Assembly (NCBI GenBank): GCA_023420935.1
Contig: JAEZUR010000031.1
Location: forward strand, 19,331 to 83,330
From: Bacillota bacterium
Lineage (GTDB): Bacteria; Bacillota; Clostridia; Lachnospirales; Lachnospiraceae
Length of the DNA stretch: 64,000 bases
Direction of reading: 5' to 3'
Program-made: the position numbers and the translations under genes
Shown: positions 34,439 to 43,729 of the stretch, in pieces
How positions within the stretch are numbered: the stretch's first letter is position 1
How the letters are laid out: the number at the start of each line of letters is the position of its first letter
Notes under the pieces: model-generated
Database searches by the model: none
Told to the model about the DNA's origin: nothing
Seen by the model: only the letters and a program-made list of their open reading frames with translations

Positions 34439-35290
34439 ATGATGAAGAATAAAATTAAAAATAGAAGATCGATCAAACCGACCAGAGTCATTATGTATAT
34501 CCTTTTAATCCTATTAGCAATTGTATATGTTGCCCCACTTTTTTGGATGATTCTTGTATCACTTAAAACCAATGGAGAATTATTTAGTAATCCATTTGGC
34601 TTAACTTTGAATCCACAATGGGAAAATTATTATATTGCATGGACAGCTGGAAAATTAGGAATAGCAGCGTTTAACTCAGCACTTGTGTGTTTTATATCAT
34701 TAGCATTAAGTATGTTATTTGGTGCAATGGCAGCTTTTGCGATTGCAAGAATGAAATGGAAATTCTCTGGATCTGCTTTAATATTTTTCTTAGTAGGTAT
34801 GATGATACCAGTTCACTGCATACTAATACCGCTATTTATTACATTTACTAAGATTGGATTAACAGATACATTAACAGGCTTGATATTACCATACATATCA
34901 TTTTCATTACCAACTACAATCTTTGTCTTAATGGGATTCTTTACAGGTATGCCAAAAGAATTGCTTGAAGCAGCATGTATAGATGGATCTACTATCTATG
35001 GATTCTTTTTTAAGATTGCCCTACCATTATCAAAATCTGGCTTATTTGTAACAGGACTTATGACATTTGTAGCCAATTGGAACGAATTATTAGTAGCTAT
35101 GGTATTTAATTCAACAGATGAGAAGAGAACACTTCCAGTTACATTAACTGCTTTCGTTAGTCCATATTCAACCAATTATGTACAAATGTTTGCGGCAATC
35201 GTAATCGCAGTGTTACCTACTATTGTTGTGTACTGTATGTTTAGTAATAAAATTGTTGCAGGTTTAACAGCTGGCGCAGTTAAAGGATAG
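34439..35290 (+). CDS. CUT1 sugar ABC transporter permease 2 (MalG type)
   Basis: A 283-residue membrane permease with six hydrophobic segments and the EAA loop KELLEAACIDGSTIYGFFFKIALPL. The start lies ten bases after the previous stop, behind AAGGAG; a second ATG follows directly. The C-terminal KIVAGLTAGAVKG is the family ending. It is in operon with the binding protein, permease 1 and the GH3 enzyme. Confidence 0.9.
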   Translation: MMKNKIKNRRSIKPTRVIMYILLILLAIVYVAPLFWMILVSLKTNGELFSNPFGLTLNPQWENYYIAWTAGKLGIAAFNSALVCFISLALSMLFGAMAAFAIARMKWKFSGSALIFFLVGMMIPVHCILIPLFITFTKIGLTDTLTGLILPYISFSLPTTIFVLMGFFTGMPKELLEAACIDGSTIYGFFFKIALPLSKSGLFVTGLMTFVANWNELLVAMVFNSTDEKRTLPVTLTAFVSPYSTNYVQMFAAIVIAVLPTIVVYCMFSNKIVAGLTAGAVKG

Positions 35291-35312
35291 ACATGAAAGG
35301 AATGGATAAAAT

Positions 35313-37418
35313 ATGAATCGAGAAGAAGCAAAAAGAAGAGCAAAAGAATTAGTCAGTAAAATGACAGTAGAAGAAAAAGCATCACAGTTAAAATATGATG
35401 CACCATCCATTCCAAGATTGGATGTTCCTTTTTATAATTGGTGGAATGAAGCTTTACATGGTATTGCAAGAGCAGGAACAGCTACTAGTTTTCCTCAAGC
35501 AATCGGAATGGCAGCAACCTTTGATGAAGACTTGTTGCAAAAAGTAGCAGATGTAGTAGCTACAGAGGGGCGCGCAAAATATAATGAGTATTCCAAACAT
35601 GACGATAGGGATATTTATAAAGGGTTAACTTTTTGGTCTCCTAATGTTAATATTTTTAGAGATCCTAGATGGGGAAGAGGACATGAAACATATGGGGAAG
35701 ATCCTTTTCTTACCAGTAAATTAGGTGTGGCTTATGTAAAAGGATTACAAGGCGATGGTGAATATTTAAAAACAGCTGCATGTGCCAAACATTTTGCAGT
35801 TCATTCAGGACCAGAAGCAGTAAGACATGAGTTTAATGCCATTGCATCAAAAAAAGATATGAGAGAAACTTACTTACCAGCATTTGAAGAGTGTGTAAAA
35901 GAGGGTGATGTGGAAGCTGTTATGGGAGCTTACAACAGAACCAATGGAGAAGCATGTTGTGCTAGTTCAACACTGATGAAGGATATCCTTCGTGATGAGT
36001 GGGGATTTGAAGGTCATTATGTTTCAGACTGTTGGGCTATTAGGGATTTCCATACGCATCATATGATTACTAGTACACCGGAAGAGTCCGCAGCACTTGC
36101 ATTAAAGACTGGCTGTGATTTGAATTGTGGTAATACCTATCTATATATATTAAAAGCATATAATGCAGGTTTAATCACAGAAGAAGATATTACGATTGCA
36201 GCGGAACGTTTATTTACAACTAGATTTCTACTTGGCCTATTTGATGAAACTGAATTTGATCAAATAAAATACGAAAAAGTAGAGTGTCAAGAACATTTAG
36301 AATTAGCAGATGAAGTAACACGTAAGAGCATTGTACTATTGAAAAATAACGGCATATTACCAATTAACAAAGAAAAGATGAAATCAATTGGGGTCATTGG
36401 ACCTAATGCTAATAGTCGTGCAGCTTTAGTTGGAAATTATCACGGAACTTCTTCTAGATATGTTACTATATTAGAAGGAATTCAAAATGAATTGGGTAAT
36501 GATGTGAGAGTGTTATATTCCGAAGGCTCACATTTATATAAGGATAAAATTGAAAATTTGGCATGGAGACAGGACAGAATTTCAGAAGCAATTATTGTTG
36601 CGGAGCAAAGTGATGTTGTTGTTTTATGTCTTGGATTAGATGAAACCTTAGAAGGAGAAGAAGGGGACACGGGTAATAGTTATGCTTCAGGAGATAAATT
36701 AGATCTAAATCTTCCAGAAGTACAACGAGAATTATTAGAAGCAGTAGCGAAAGTCGGAAAGCCAACAATTCTTTGCTTAATGGCTGGAAGTGCAATTGAT
36801 TTAACCTATGCAGAGGAACATTTAGATGGTATTGTTCATGTATGGTATCCAGGTGCAAGCGGTGGTAAAGCAATTGCTGACATTTTATTTGGTAAGTATT
36901 CACCATCAGGTAAGCTTCCAGTGACATTCTATAAGGATTTAAATGATATGCCTGAGTTTGAAGATTATTCTATGAAGGGCAGAACTTATCGTTACATGGA
37001 AAAGGATGCGTTATATCCATTTGGATATGGTTTAACTTACAGTAACATAGAAGTAACTCATGCATCTTTTATGAAAGAGGCAAAATCTGATGAAGATATT
37101 GAGATAACGGCTACAGTCGTGAATAATGGCGAATATGACACAGAAGATGTAGTACAAGTGTACATTAAAGACCTAGAATCTAAATATGCTGTTAAGAATT
37201 ACAGTTTATGTGGATTTAAGAGAATAACTTTGAAGAAAAGGGAAGAGAAAAAAGTTACATTTACTATTCCTAAAAAATCATTGCAAGTAGTTGATGAAGA
37301 AGGTAATCGATTCTTAGATAGTAAGCAATTTACACTATACATAGGTATCAGTCAACCAGATAGTAGAAGTACTACATTAACAGGTATTAAACCAATTGAA
37401 TTACCAATTCAATTTTAA
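35313..37418 (+). CDS. GH3-family beta-xylosidase/beta-glucosidase
   Basis: A 701-residue enzyme without signal peptide. It has a GH3 N-terminal barrel with nucleophile Asp239 (YVSDCWAIRDF) and conserved KHFAVHSGPE, a GH3 C-terminal sandwich (GVIGPNANSRAALVGNYHG, LEGEEGD) and a C-terminal fibronectin III-like domain. NWWNEALHGIARAG near the N-terminus is typical of bacterial and plant beta-xylosidases of GH3. It cleaves imported xylo-oligosaccharides in the cytoplasm, cooperating with GH43. It is the last gene of the transporter operon; a terminator lies at 37464-37493. Confidence 0.9.
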   Translation: MNREEAKRRAKELVSKMTVEEKASQLKYDAPSIPRLDVPFYNWWNEALHGIARAGTATSFPQAIGMAATFDEDLLQKVADVVATEGRAKYNEYSKHDDRDIYKGLTFWSPNVNIFRDPRWGRGHETYGEDPFLTSKLGVAYVKGLQGDGEYLKTAACAKHFAVHSGPEAVRHEFNAIASKKDMRETYLPAFEECVKEGDVEAVMGAYNRTNGEACCASSTLMKDILRDEWGFEGHYVSDCWAIRDFHTHHMITSTPEESAALALKTGCDLNCGNTYLYILKAYNAGLITEEDITIAAERLFTTRFLLGLFDETEFDQIKYEKVECQEHLELADEVTRKSIVLLKNNGILPINKEKMKSIGVIGPNANSRAALVGNYHGTSSRYVTILEGIQNELGNDVRVLYSEGSHLYKDKIENLAWRQDRISEAIIVAEQSDVVVLCLGLDETLEGEEGDTGNSYASGDKLDLNLPEVQRELLEAVAKVGKPTILCLMAGSAIDLTYAEEHLDGIVHVWYPGASGGKAIADILFGKYSPSGKLPVTFYKDLNDMPEFEDYSMKGRTYRYMEKDALYPFGYGLTYSNIEVTHASFMKEAKSDEDIEITATVVNNGEYDTEDVVQVYIKDLESKYAVKNYSLCGFKRITLKKREEKKVTFTIPKKSLQVVDEEGNRFLDSKQFTLYIGISQPDSRSTTLTGIKPIELPIQF

Positions 37419-37463
37419 CATGCTTTTTCATATGCATCTTTATAGTTGCATTTTCCCTCCACG

Positions 37464-37493
37464 AAGGCTTAGAACTTAGTTCTAAGCCTTTTT
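37464..37493 (+). terminator. Terminator of the xylan operon
   Basis: AAGGCTTAGAAC (37464-37475) and GTTCTAAGCCTT (37479-37490) form a perfect 12-bp stem followed by T residues. Confidence 0.9.
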
Positions 37494-37522
37494 CTCGTTG
37501 GCAATTATGTATAATGTTAGGA

Positions 37523-37690
37523 CTACTTACTTGGAGACAAAAACATCTTAAGACCATCTAGCATAGTTGGGTTTCCTACCGTGTAATGATCTTTTCCTTC
37601 ATAAACTTTACTAGTGTAATTTAGACCCTTGTAATCACGTGACTTAAATATTTCATCAAAACGATGAATAAGATAGTTGACATATATATC
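37523..37690 (-). pseudogene. C-terminal remnant of an esterase-like alpha/beta hydrolase
   Basis: On the minus strand one frame reads without interruption to a TAG at 37523-37525 and encodes NYLIHRFDEIFKSRDYKGLN followed by TSKVYEGKDHYTVGNPTMLD and GLKMFLSPSK. The xVYEGKDHxTV...LDGLKMF pattern matches the C-terminal end of Fes/BesA-type putative esterases, with the catalytic His in DHYT. There is no start codon with a ribosome site and the N-terminal three quarters are absent: upstream sequence is replaced by the palindromic operator of the next operon. It is therefore a gene fragment. The family call is from pattern memory and is moderate. Confidence 0.55.
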
Positions 37691-37730
37691 ACTCTGATAT
37701 ATTATATAAACTATATCAGAGTGATATATA
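37683..37730 (+). promoter_or_regulatory. Perfect 19-bp inverted repeat, probable PadR operator
   Basis: Arms at 37683-37701 and 37712-37730 (TATATATCACTCTGATATA and its complement) are perfectly matched around a 10-base spacer, just before the AAGGAGG of the glycosyltransferase gene. The second gene of this operon is a PadR regulator, so autoregulation is likely. PadR sites are AT-rich dyads of this kind. Confidence 0.65.
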
Positions 37731-37743
37731 AAGGAGGCTATTT

Positions 37744-38934
37744 ATGTCTAGCGTATTATTTGTGAATGGGAACTTACAGGGTCATTTTAATCCAACACTA
37801 CCACTGATTACTGAAATGGTTAATCAGGGAGAAGAGGTTTGGTATTATTGTTCGGAACTGTTTCGGGAAAAAGTCGAATCAGTAGGAGCGCATATAATTC
37901 CAACAGGTAGAGTATTGGATCAGTTTTATCAAGATTATAAACCAACAGGAGATCATCCATTTTATAAGCTAATGGAATATATCGTAAAATATGATCAAGT
38001 TCTTTTACCGGACTTACTTGAACAAACAAAGAATATTAGGTATGATTATGTTATCTATGATTCCATACTTGGTGGGGGGTATTTTTTGAAGAATATTCTG
38101 AAAGTGCCTGTAATCTGTTCAAACAGTTCATTCGTTATGGATAAATTACCAGTTCCAGATAGTATGCTTGTTGAAGGATGTCATCCACAACTAGATGAAT
38201 GCTATCGTATACTTAGAGAATTATGTAGTGCATGGAATAAGAAAGCAGCAAGTTTATTAGATGTTTTCATTAATAAAGGTGATTTGAATCTTGTATATAC
38301 TTCTAGAATGTTTAATCCAGATGGGAATCAGTTTGATGATAGTTACCTATTTGTTGGACCGTCTGTGAATAAACGAAAGGAATTATTGGAATTTCCATTG
38401 TCTGAATTAGAAGGACATAAGATAATATACATCTCCCTTGGTACCATTAACAATAATTTTAGTGGGTTCTATCAGATGTGTATACAAGCATTTGCAGAGA
38501 CAGAGTATAAAGTTGTTATGTCTGTAGGAACGAAGTGTAATATTAATGAGTTGGGTCAGATTCCAGATAATTTTATTGTAAAACAATTTGTGCCACAGTT
38601 GGAAATTCTTAAGAAAAGTCATATATTTATAAGCCATAGCGGGTTTAATAGTGTGAGTGAATCGCTGTATTATGGCGTGCCGCTTATTGTTTTGCCAATG
38701 GTGAATGATCAATACATGGTAGCCACAAGAGTTACGCAACTTGGTGCCGGTATCATGCTTAAAATGAGTGAGATTACTGATAGGCAATTAATAGAAGCGG
38801 TTGAAAAAATAGAATTCAATGATGAGTATAAAACGGCTTGTGAGCGAATTGGGAATTCTTTTAGGCAGGCTGATGGTTGTACAAATACAGTAGTAAAAAT
38901 AAAAGATTATGTGAGGAAATGGAATGGCAATTAA
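37744..38934 (+). CDS. MGT-type UDP-sugar glycosyltransferase
   Basis: A 396-residue GT-B fold glycosyltransferase of the GT1 family. The N-terminal acceptor domain starts SSVLFVNGNLQGHFNPTLPL. The C-terminal donor domain contains HKIIYISLGTINNN and the nucleotide-sugar motif FISHSGFNSVSESLYYGVPL. It resembles the macrolide-inactivating enzymes and YjiC/YdhE. It would attach a sugar to a small hydrophobic acceptor such as an antibiotic or a plant phenolic. It is in operon with a PadR regulator (11-base overlap), which suits a detoxification role; the acceptor is unknown. Confidence 0.85.
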   Translation: MSSVLFVNGNLQGHFNPTLPLITEMVNQGEEVWYYCSELFREKVESVGAHIIPTGRVLDQFYQDYKPTGDHPFYKLMEYIVKYDQVLLPDLLEQTKNIRYDYVIYDSILGGGYFLKNILKVPVICSNSSFVMDKLPVPDSMLVEGCHPQLDECYRILRELCSAWNKKAASLLDVFINKGDLNLVYTSRMFNPDGNQFDDSYLFVGPSVNKRKELLEFPLSELEGHKIIYISLGTINNNFSGFYQMCIQAFAETEYKVVMSVGTKCNINELGQIPDNFIVKQFVPQLEILKKSHIFISHSGFNSVSESLYYGVPLIVLPMVNDQYMVATRVTQLGAGIMLKMSEITDRQLIEAVEKIEFNDEYKTACERIGNSFRQADGCTNTVVKIKDYVRKWNGN

Positions 38935-39511
38935 GAATAAAACGAAATATGCAATACTTGGTATACTAAGTATTTCGCCTGGTTCTGGGTACGATATAAA
39001 AAAATATTGTGATACGATTATCTCAAATTTTTGGCATGAAAATTACGGGCATATCTACCCAGTACTGAATGGGATGTTAAAAGAGGGTCTGATTACCATA
39101 AATAATGAGAACTCTTCTGCAAGAAAAAAGGAATATGCAATCACTGAAAATGGTAGAGAAGATTTTTTGAATTGGTTAATGGATCCAGTTGAATATCAAC
39201 CAGTAAGATCGGAATTTTTCTTAAAGTTTGTTTTCTCAAGCAATCTACCTAGGGAAAATGTCTTAACTATGCTGGATGAATATAAACTTCGCCATGAAAC
39301 TAAGTTACGACAATTAAAAGAAACGGAAACGTATTTTCATAAGGATCAAGTTAATTCAGATGGAGCAACCAACAAGGAGAACCAGAAAGAGAACATTTCT
39401 CCAGAAAGAGAGCTTTTTCTATATGCACCATTAAGATATGGTATTCTATCAGCAGAGGCTGCCATTACATGGTGTGAGGAAATGATTGAAGCCTTTACAG
39501 CGCTAACTTAA
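38924..39511 (+). CDS. PadR-family regulator
   Basis: A 195-residue regulator with an N-terminal PadR winged helix (TKYAILGILSISPGSGYDIKK, HIYPVLNGMLKEGLI) and a C-terminal Vir_act_alpha_C-type dimerisation region. Its start overlaps the end of the glycosyltransferase gene, so translation is coupled. It probably represses this two-gene operon through the dyad at 37683-37730 and is released by a phenolic or antibiotic-like ligand, as for PadR and LmrR. Ligand not determinable. Confidence 0.88.
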   Translation: MAIKNKTKYAILGILSISPGSGYDIKKYCDTIISNFWHENYGHIYPVLNGMLKEGLITINNENSSARKKEYAITENGREDFLNWLMDPVEYQPVRSEFFLKFVFSSNLPRENVLTMLDEYKLRHETKLRQLKETETYFHKDQVNSDGATNKENQKENISPERELFLYAPLRYGILSAEAAITWCEEMIEAFTALT

Positions 39512-39621
39512 GGAATGAATGTAATATTAGTTGAATTTAAAAACGTGTAATGAATAAAGTTTATTTGGAACTAGATATCTTTGTATTTATATCAAAGTAT
39601 CTAGTTCTTTTTATTTTTATT

Positions 39622-39670
39622 TTGACTTTGGAAGAAAGTGGAGTATAATAGTAACTGAACAATGTTCAGT
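39622..39670 (+). promoter_or_regulatory. Promoter and TetR operator
   Basis: TTGACT (39622-39627) and TATAAT (39644-39649) are 16 bases apart. The perfect palindrome ACTGAACA-A-TGTTCAGT at 39654-39670 covers the probable start site and is typical of TetR autoregulation. Confidence 0.75.
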
Positions 39671-39681
39671 TTGGAGGGATT

Positions 39682-40254
39682 ATGAGCAGAGCGGATAATA
39701 TGAAAGAAAAGATCATTCAGATTACCATAGAATGTTTAGAACAAGATGATGGAAAGATAGATGATATTACAATACGCTATATTGCAGATAAAGCGCATGT
39801 GGGAATTGGGTTAATAAACTATCATTTTGGAACCAAAGAAAAACTTATTGAAATTTGTGTACAGAGAATTATCGAACAGGTTATAAATGTATTTCGACCA
39901 AACATTAGTGAACAGGTAGATGAGATAGAACGTTTAAAAGAAGTTGTAAAACAAGTAGCAGACTTTTTAATAGAGAATCCGAAAATTTCAAAAATATCTA
40001 TTTTAGCAGATATGGCATCTCCAACTATTATGGATAATACAAGTAGGACAGTTCTCGGTTTTATGTCCACTTTAAAGGATAGTAAGATAGACAAATCGCA
40101 ACAACTTTTGTTAACATATTGTTTGACATTTGTTTTACAAGCTATGTTTTTAAGAAAGGATATATCAATAGAATTGCTTCAGCTCGATTATAATAAAAAA
40201 GAGGATCGAGATCGATTTATAGACTTTATTATTGAACGTTTATATATTTCATAG
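39682..40254 (+). CDS. TetR-family regulator
   Basis: A 190-residue regulator. The N-terminal TetR helix-turn-helix is DITIRYIADKAHVGIGLINYHFGTKEKLIEI; the all-helical C-terminal domain is unclassified. TTGGAGG precedes the ATG. A palindrome overlapping its promoter supports autorepression, and the flavoprotein gene 59 bases downstream is the likely regulated partner. Ligand unknown. Confidence 0.88.
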   Translation: MSRADNMKEKIIQITIECLEQDDGKIDDITIRYIADKAHVGIGLINYHFGTKEKLIEICVQRIIEQVINVFRPNISEQVDEIERLKEVVKQVADFLIENPKISKISILADMASPTIMDNTSRTVLGFMSTLKDSKIDKSQQLLLTYCLTFVLQAMFLRKDISIELLQLDYNKKEDRDRFIDFIIERLYIS

Positions 40255-40313
40255 AGTTTGACAATGTTCTAATCAAACATTTAGATTTTGCGGATTTAAG
40301 AGGAGGGTTTATA

Positions 40314-41075
40314 ATGAAAGTAATCGCTATTATGGGTAGTCCCCATAAAGGAAATGGATATAACATTGTTCGAAAGATTGAGAGCGAATTAAAATTAATA
40401 ACTGACATAGAGTTTCAATATATATTCCTAAAGGATGCTAATATTAAAATGTGTAAAGGCTGTTTTGCATGCATCGCAAAGGGAGAAGAATCATGTCCTA
40501 TCAACGATGATAGGGAGCAGATTGAGCAGGATTTACTGCAGGCAGATGGTATTATACTCAATTCACCAGGTTATACATGGAATGTCACAGGTTTAATGAA
40601 GAATTTTATGGATCGTTTTGCATATAGTCTGCATAGACCAAAATTCTTTCAACAATCACTTATGCTTGTTGCCAATGGAGGTTCAGGGCTTAATGGAACA
40701 TTGCAAGCTTTATCTAAAACACTAGGTGGAAGTAAGATAGCTTGCGAGTTAGGAATCACAGCAACGCCTTGGGAATCTACTCAATCATATGTGGATAAAA
40801 CAGAGAAAAACATTAGAAAATGTGCAAGAAGATTTTATAAGTCTATGATAGATAAGAAAGATCAGAGCCCCAAGTTAGGAAACCTTATCTGGTTTCATAT
40901 ATTTAAGAAAATGGCAAGTATATCAAAGGAAACCTTGCCTGCAGACTATCATTATTACTCTAATCATGATAAATATTTTTACGAAACAAAAGTGAATCCT
41001 GTGAAAAGTATAATCGCAAGTATAATAGCCAAAATCGGTGTATGGAGTCTTGCAAAACGGATTCATTTTAGGTAA
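40314..41075 (+). CDS. NADPH-dependent FMN reductase / iron-sulfur flavoprotein family
   Basis: A 253-residue flavodoxin-like protein. The FMN phosphate loop is MGSPHKGNGYNI; a Cys group (CKGCFACIAKGEESCPINDD) resembles the compact cluster-binding motif of iron-sulfur flavoproteins. SPGYTWNVTGLMKNFMDRFAY is the family FMN-stacking region. About 60 C-terminal residues extend beyond the core. GGAGGG precedes the ATG. It reduces a small electron acceptor, perhaps a quinone or xenobiotic, and is probably controlled by the TetR protein encoded just upstream. Confidence 0.8.
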   Translation: MKVIAIMGSPHKGNGYNIVRKIESELKLITDIEFQYIFLKDANIKMCKGCFACIAKGEESCPINDDREQIEQDLLQADGIILNSPGYTWNVTGLMKNFMDRFAYSLHRPKFFQQSLMLVANGGSGLNGTLQALSKTLGGSKIACELGITATPWESTQSYVDKTEKNIRKCARRFYKSMIDKKDQSPKLGNLIWFHIFKKMASISKETLPADYHYYSNHDKYFYETKVNPVKSIIASIIAKIGVWSLAKRIHFR

Positions 41076-41130
41076 TAAGATACCATAATTGGAGCGATTG
41101 GATAAACATTAAAATAAGCTGGGAGTTAAT

Positions 41131-42054
41131 ATGAAAACGGATAGACTACTTGGAATTATCATTTATTTATTAAACCACAAGAAAGTTAATGCGAAAACAT
41201 TATCTAAAAAGTACGAAGTATCTATTCGTACCATACGTAGAGATATGGATTCTCTGTGTATGGCTGGTATACCAATAATCTCTACCTATGGTTCTGATGG
41301 CGGTTATGAAATAGCAGAGTCATTTCAGATGGAGCGACAATTGGCAGGTAAAGATGATTATACATACATTATTTCTGCGTTAAGTGGTTTTTTATCTGCC
41401 TATAGGAATCATAATCTGGAAGAAACATTAGAAAAAATTCGTGCTGTTTCAACTAATAAGAAGAAGGAAAATATTATTCTTGACTTTGGAGTGTTAAGAG
41501 AACAACAAAATGTGAATGAATACATTACTACACTTGAACATGCAGTCGTTACTAAAAAAATAGTAAGATTTAAGTATACAAGTAATTTGGGATCTATGAA
41601 GGAACATCAGGTTGAACCAATCTCAGTTATATACAAATGGTACTCGTGGTATCTTCTGGGATATTCCATAGATCATCAGGATTATAGATTATATAAGTTA
41701 ATTCGGATGGAAAACCTATATGAAACCCTTCAACCGCAGCATAAAGAACATCCATTGCCGGAAGAAATCATGAAGAATCAGGGCCAAAAGGATACCAGGA
41801 GACTCTTGGACATAAAACTTCAATGCAATGCAACAGCAAGGATGAAAGTATTAGAGTATTTAAATGGAACTGTGGAGCAGGAATTGGAGGATGGATCTTA
41901 TCTAATGAGACTGCATGTGCCAGAAGGGGAACATTTTTGGCTGGCTACCATCATTGCACTTGGTAATAGTGTAACTATTTTAGAACCAATGGAAGCAAAA
42001 GAAAGTCTTAAGAATAAATGTATGGAAATCCTAGAAATATATAAAAATGTGTGA
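41131..42054 (+). CDS. WYL-domain regulator (YafY type)
   Basis: A 307-residue regulator with an N-terminal HTH_11 domain (NAKTLSKKYEVSIRTIRRDMDSL), a WYL domain (KWYSWYLLGYSIDHQDYRLYK) and a C-terminal WCX extension. WYL domains sense small ligands or nucleic acids. It lies 55 bases after the flavoprotein gene, on the same strand. GGGAG precedes the ATG. Targets unknown; the GNAT gene 57 bases downstream may be co-transcribed. Confidence 0.85.
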   Translation: MKTDRLLGIIIYLLNHKKVNAKTLSKKYEVSIRTIRRDMDSLCMAGIPIISTYGSDGGYEIAESFQMERQLAGKDDYTYIISALSGFLSAYRNHNLEETLEKIRAVSTNKKKENIILDFGVLREQQNVNEYITTLEHAVVTKKIVRFKYTSNLGSMKEHQVEPISVIYKWYSWYLLGYSIDHQDYRLYKLIRMENLYETLQPQHKEHPLPEEIMKNQGQKDTRRLLDIKLQCNATARMKVLEYLNGTVEQELEDGSYLMRLHVPEGEHFWLATIIALGNSVTILEPMEAKESLKNKCMEILEIYKNV

Positions 42055-42111
42055 CATATTGTTGTCACCATGGTCATGATAAAGTGAGAGAAAACATTAT
42101 GGAGGTATGGG

Positions 42112-42660
42112 ATGAGTACTATTTATGAATCATGTCCAAGCTATGAGGATGATAAAATTATTTTGACACAAACAAGCATGGAGGATGCCAACGAACTGCT
42201 GTTATGCTATTCTGATGAAACTGCGGTTCCGTTTTTTAATGCGGACAATTGTCATGGAGACACCTTTTATTATCCAACATTGGAAAGAATGAAGCAGGCA
42301 ATCGAATTTTGGAATCAATCATATGGATGGAAATACTTTGTACGATGGACAGTGATATTAAAAGAAACGAAGGAAAAGATTGGAACCATCGAAATGTTTC
42401 AAAGGGGTGATTCTCCACAACTAGGGGTACATGGAGTTTTGCGCATTGATTTGAGAAGTACATACGAAACAAGTAATATAATTGATCCTATTTTAAAAAT
42501 TGCCAATGATGAGTTTTATGAAGCCTTTGAGGTTGAAACTATTATTATAAAAGCAATACCAGAAGCAACAGAGAGAGTGATTGCATTAGAGAAGAATGGC
42601 TATGTAAAACTTGGGGAAGGTGATTTTCTATTTCCACATTATTTTTCTCGAAAAGCATAG
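42112..42660 (+). CDS. GNAT-family N-acetyltransferase
   Basis: A 182-residue protein with the RimJ/RimL-type acetyltransferase pattern: IILTQTSMEDANELLLCYSD at the start, a central strand ETKEKIGTIEMFQRG, an acetyl-CoA region around GVLRIDLRSTYET, and the C-terminal ERVIALEKNGYVKLGEGDF. The classic Q/RxxGxG/A loop is weak. GGAGGT precedes the ATG. Substrate unknown. Confidence 0.72.
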   Translation: MSTIYESCPSYEDDKIILTQTSMEDANELLLCYSDETAVPFFNADNCHGDTFYYPTLERMKQAIEFWNQSYGWKYFVRWTVILKETKEKIGTIEMFQRGDSPQLGVHGVLRIDLRSTYETSNIIDPILKIANDEFYEAFEVETIIIKAIPEATERVIALEKNGYVKLGEGDFLFPHYFSRKA

Positions 42661-42835
42661 TATGTAATCATTGCTACATGGAAATAGATGGATTTTATCC
42701 GGAACTTAGAAAGTAATTTTTCTCATTAACAATTTATTGATATTTTCTATCACATTACCATCTTGCAATAGTATCCTATCTAGCATATTCTTGATGCTAA
42801 GAGCAGATACTATGAAAAAGAGAAGGGTGTTGCAA

Positions 42836-43426
42836 ATGATAGAGATACAAGATACGAAGGAACAGAAATTTGATAAACAAGAATTAGAAATTACAATTGC
42901 GAATCATTGTGCACCTGTGTTGTGTGGGATAAAAAGTTCTAATATGATCTGTGTCAATAGACATGAAGCTAATTCTATTTGTAAAGTATGTAGAGAAACC
43001 AATTTATCTACAACATGCTTATTTGAGAACTGTCAAAAATCCGTTTTATTACTTTATAATCGCTTAATGATGGAACAAACCATGAATGAATTTAAAAACA
43101 AAGAGTTTTTAGAAAATCAAGGATATGAAACATTAGAAGTAATAGATGTGCTACATGAAGTTAGTAAGCGATTTACTAGTTACAAGCAAAATGAAGCTGA
43201 GTTTCCTCATGAACTTGGCATATTATTAGGGTATCCAGTTTGGGATGTGATTGGATTTATTGAAAATAAGGGTGAAAATTGTTTATATACGGGATATTGG
43301 AAAGTATATTATGAGTTATCTAAAGCAATTGTTACGTTTCATCAATATGACAATGCAAGAAAAAAAGTCCTGAATAAGATAAAGCAAGGAAATACACTAG
43401 CTAGTATACTGGCAGGGGGTATGTAG
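42836..43426 (+). CDS. DUF3793-family protein
   Basis: A 196-residue cytoplasmic protein common in Clostridia, recognised by NHCAPVLCGIKSSNMI near the N-terminus and FPHELGILLGYPVWDVIGFIENKG plus TGYWKVYYE in the C-terminal half. Several Cys residues (CKVCRETNLSTTCLFENC) lie in the middle. ATG 42836 follows AGAAGGG; an ATG at 42812 is possible with a poor site. Family function is unknown; members are often found near flavodoxin and iron-transport genes. Confidence 0.78.
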   Translation: MIEIQDTKEQKFDKQELEITIANHCAPVLCGIKSSNMICVNRHEANSICKVCRETNLSTTCLFENCQKSVLLLYNRLMMEQTMNEFKNKEFLENQGYETLEVIDVLHEVSKRFTSYKQNEAEFPHELGILLGYPVWDVIGFIENKGENCLYTGYWKVYYELSKAIVTFHQYDNARKKVLNKIKQGNTLASILAGGM

Positions 43427-43438
43427 TTTACTTTATCA

Positions 43439-43573
43439 TTGACGAAAGTAAGGAAGCTGAGTATAATATATTGTATAAAAAAGGAAAGGTCGTGTACAAT
43501 GAAGAGATAATGATTGAACTTATTAAGTAAAGATGGTGTGATTAACCTTATATATTTTAAGGTTTGTTTTTTT
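43439..43573 (+). promoter_or_regulatory. Promoter, short leader frame and terminator upstream of the ABC-F gene
   Basis: In the 303-base gap 43427-43729, TTGACG (43439-43444) and TATAAT (43462-43467) are 17 bases apart. A 12-codon frame beginning GTG at 43492 (MYNEEIMIELIK) follows AAGGAAAGG. Next comes an intrinsic terminator, AACCTTA-N7-TAAGGTT (43544-43564) with a T-run to 43573. This is the architecture of translation-coupled attenuators that control ABC-F resistance genes. A possible second promoter (TTGACA at 43605) lies nearer the gene. Confidence 0.55.
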
Positions 43574-43729
43574 AATGCCATTTCGTTCAGTCATTTCGAT
43601 TCAATTGACATACCTTCATATGGTAGAATACTTTGATTCATAAGATGTGATACTACTCTTATGATTTAAGGTGTTACTACTGTTGGTTTTGAATCCGTTC
43701 TGAGCGAATTGCAAAGGAGGGATTTTTTT

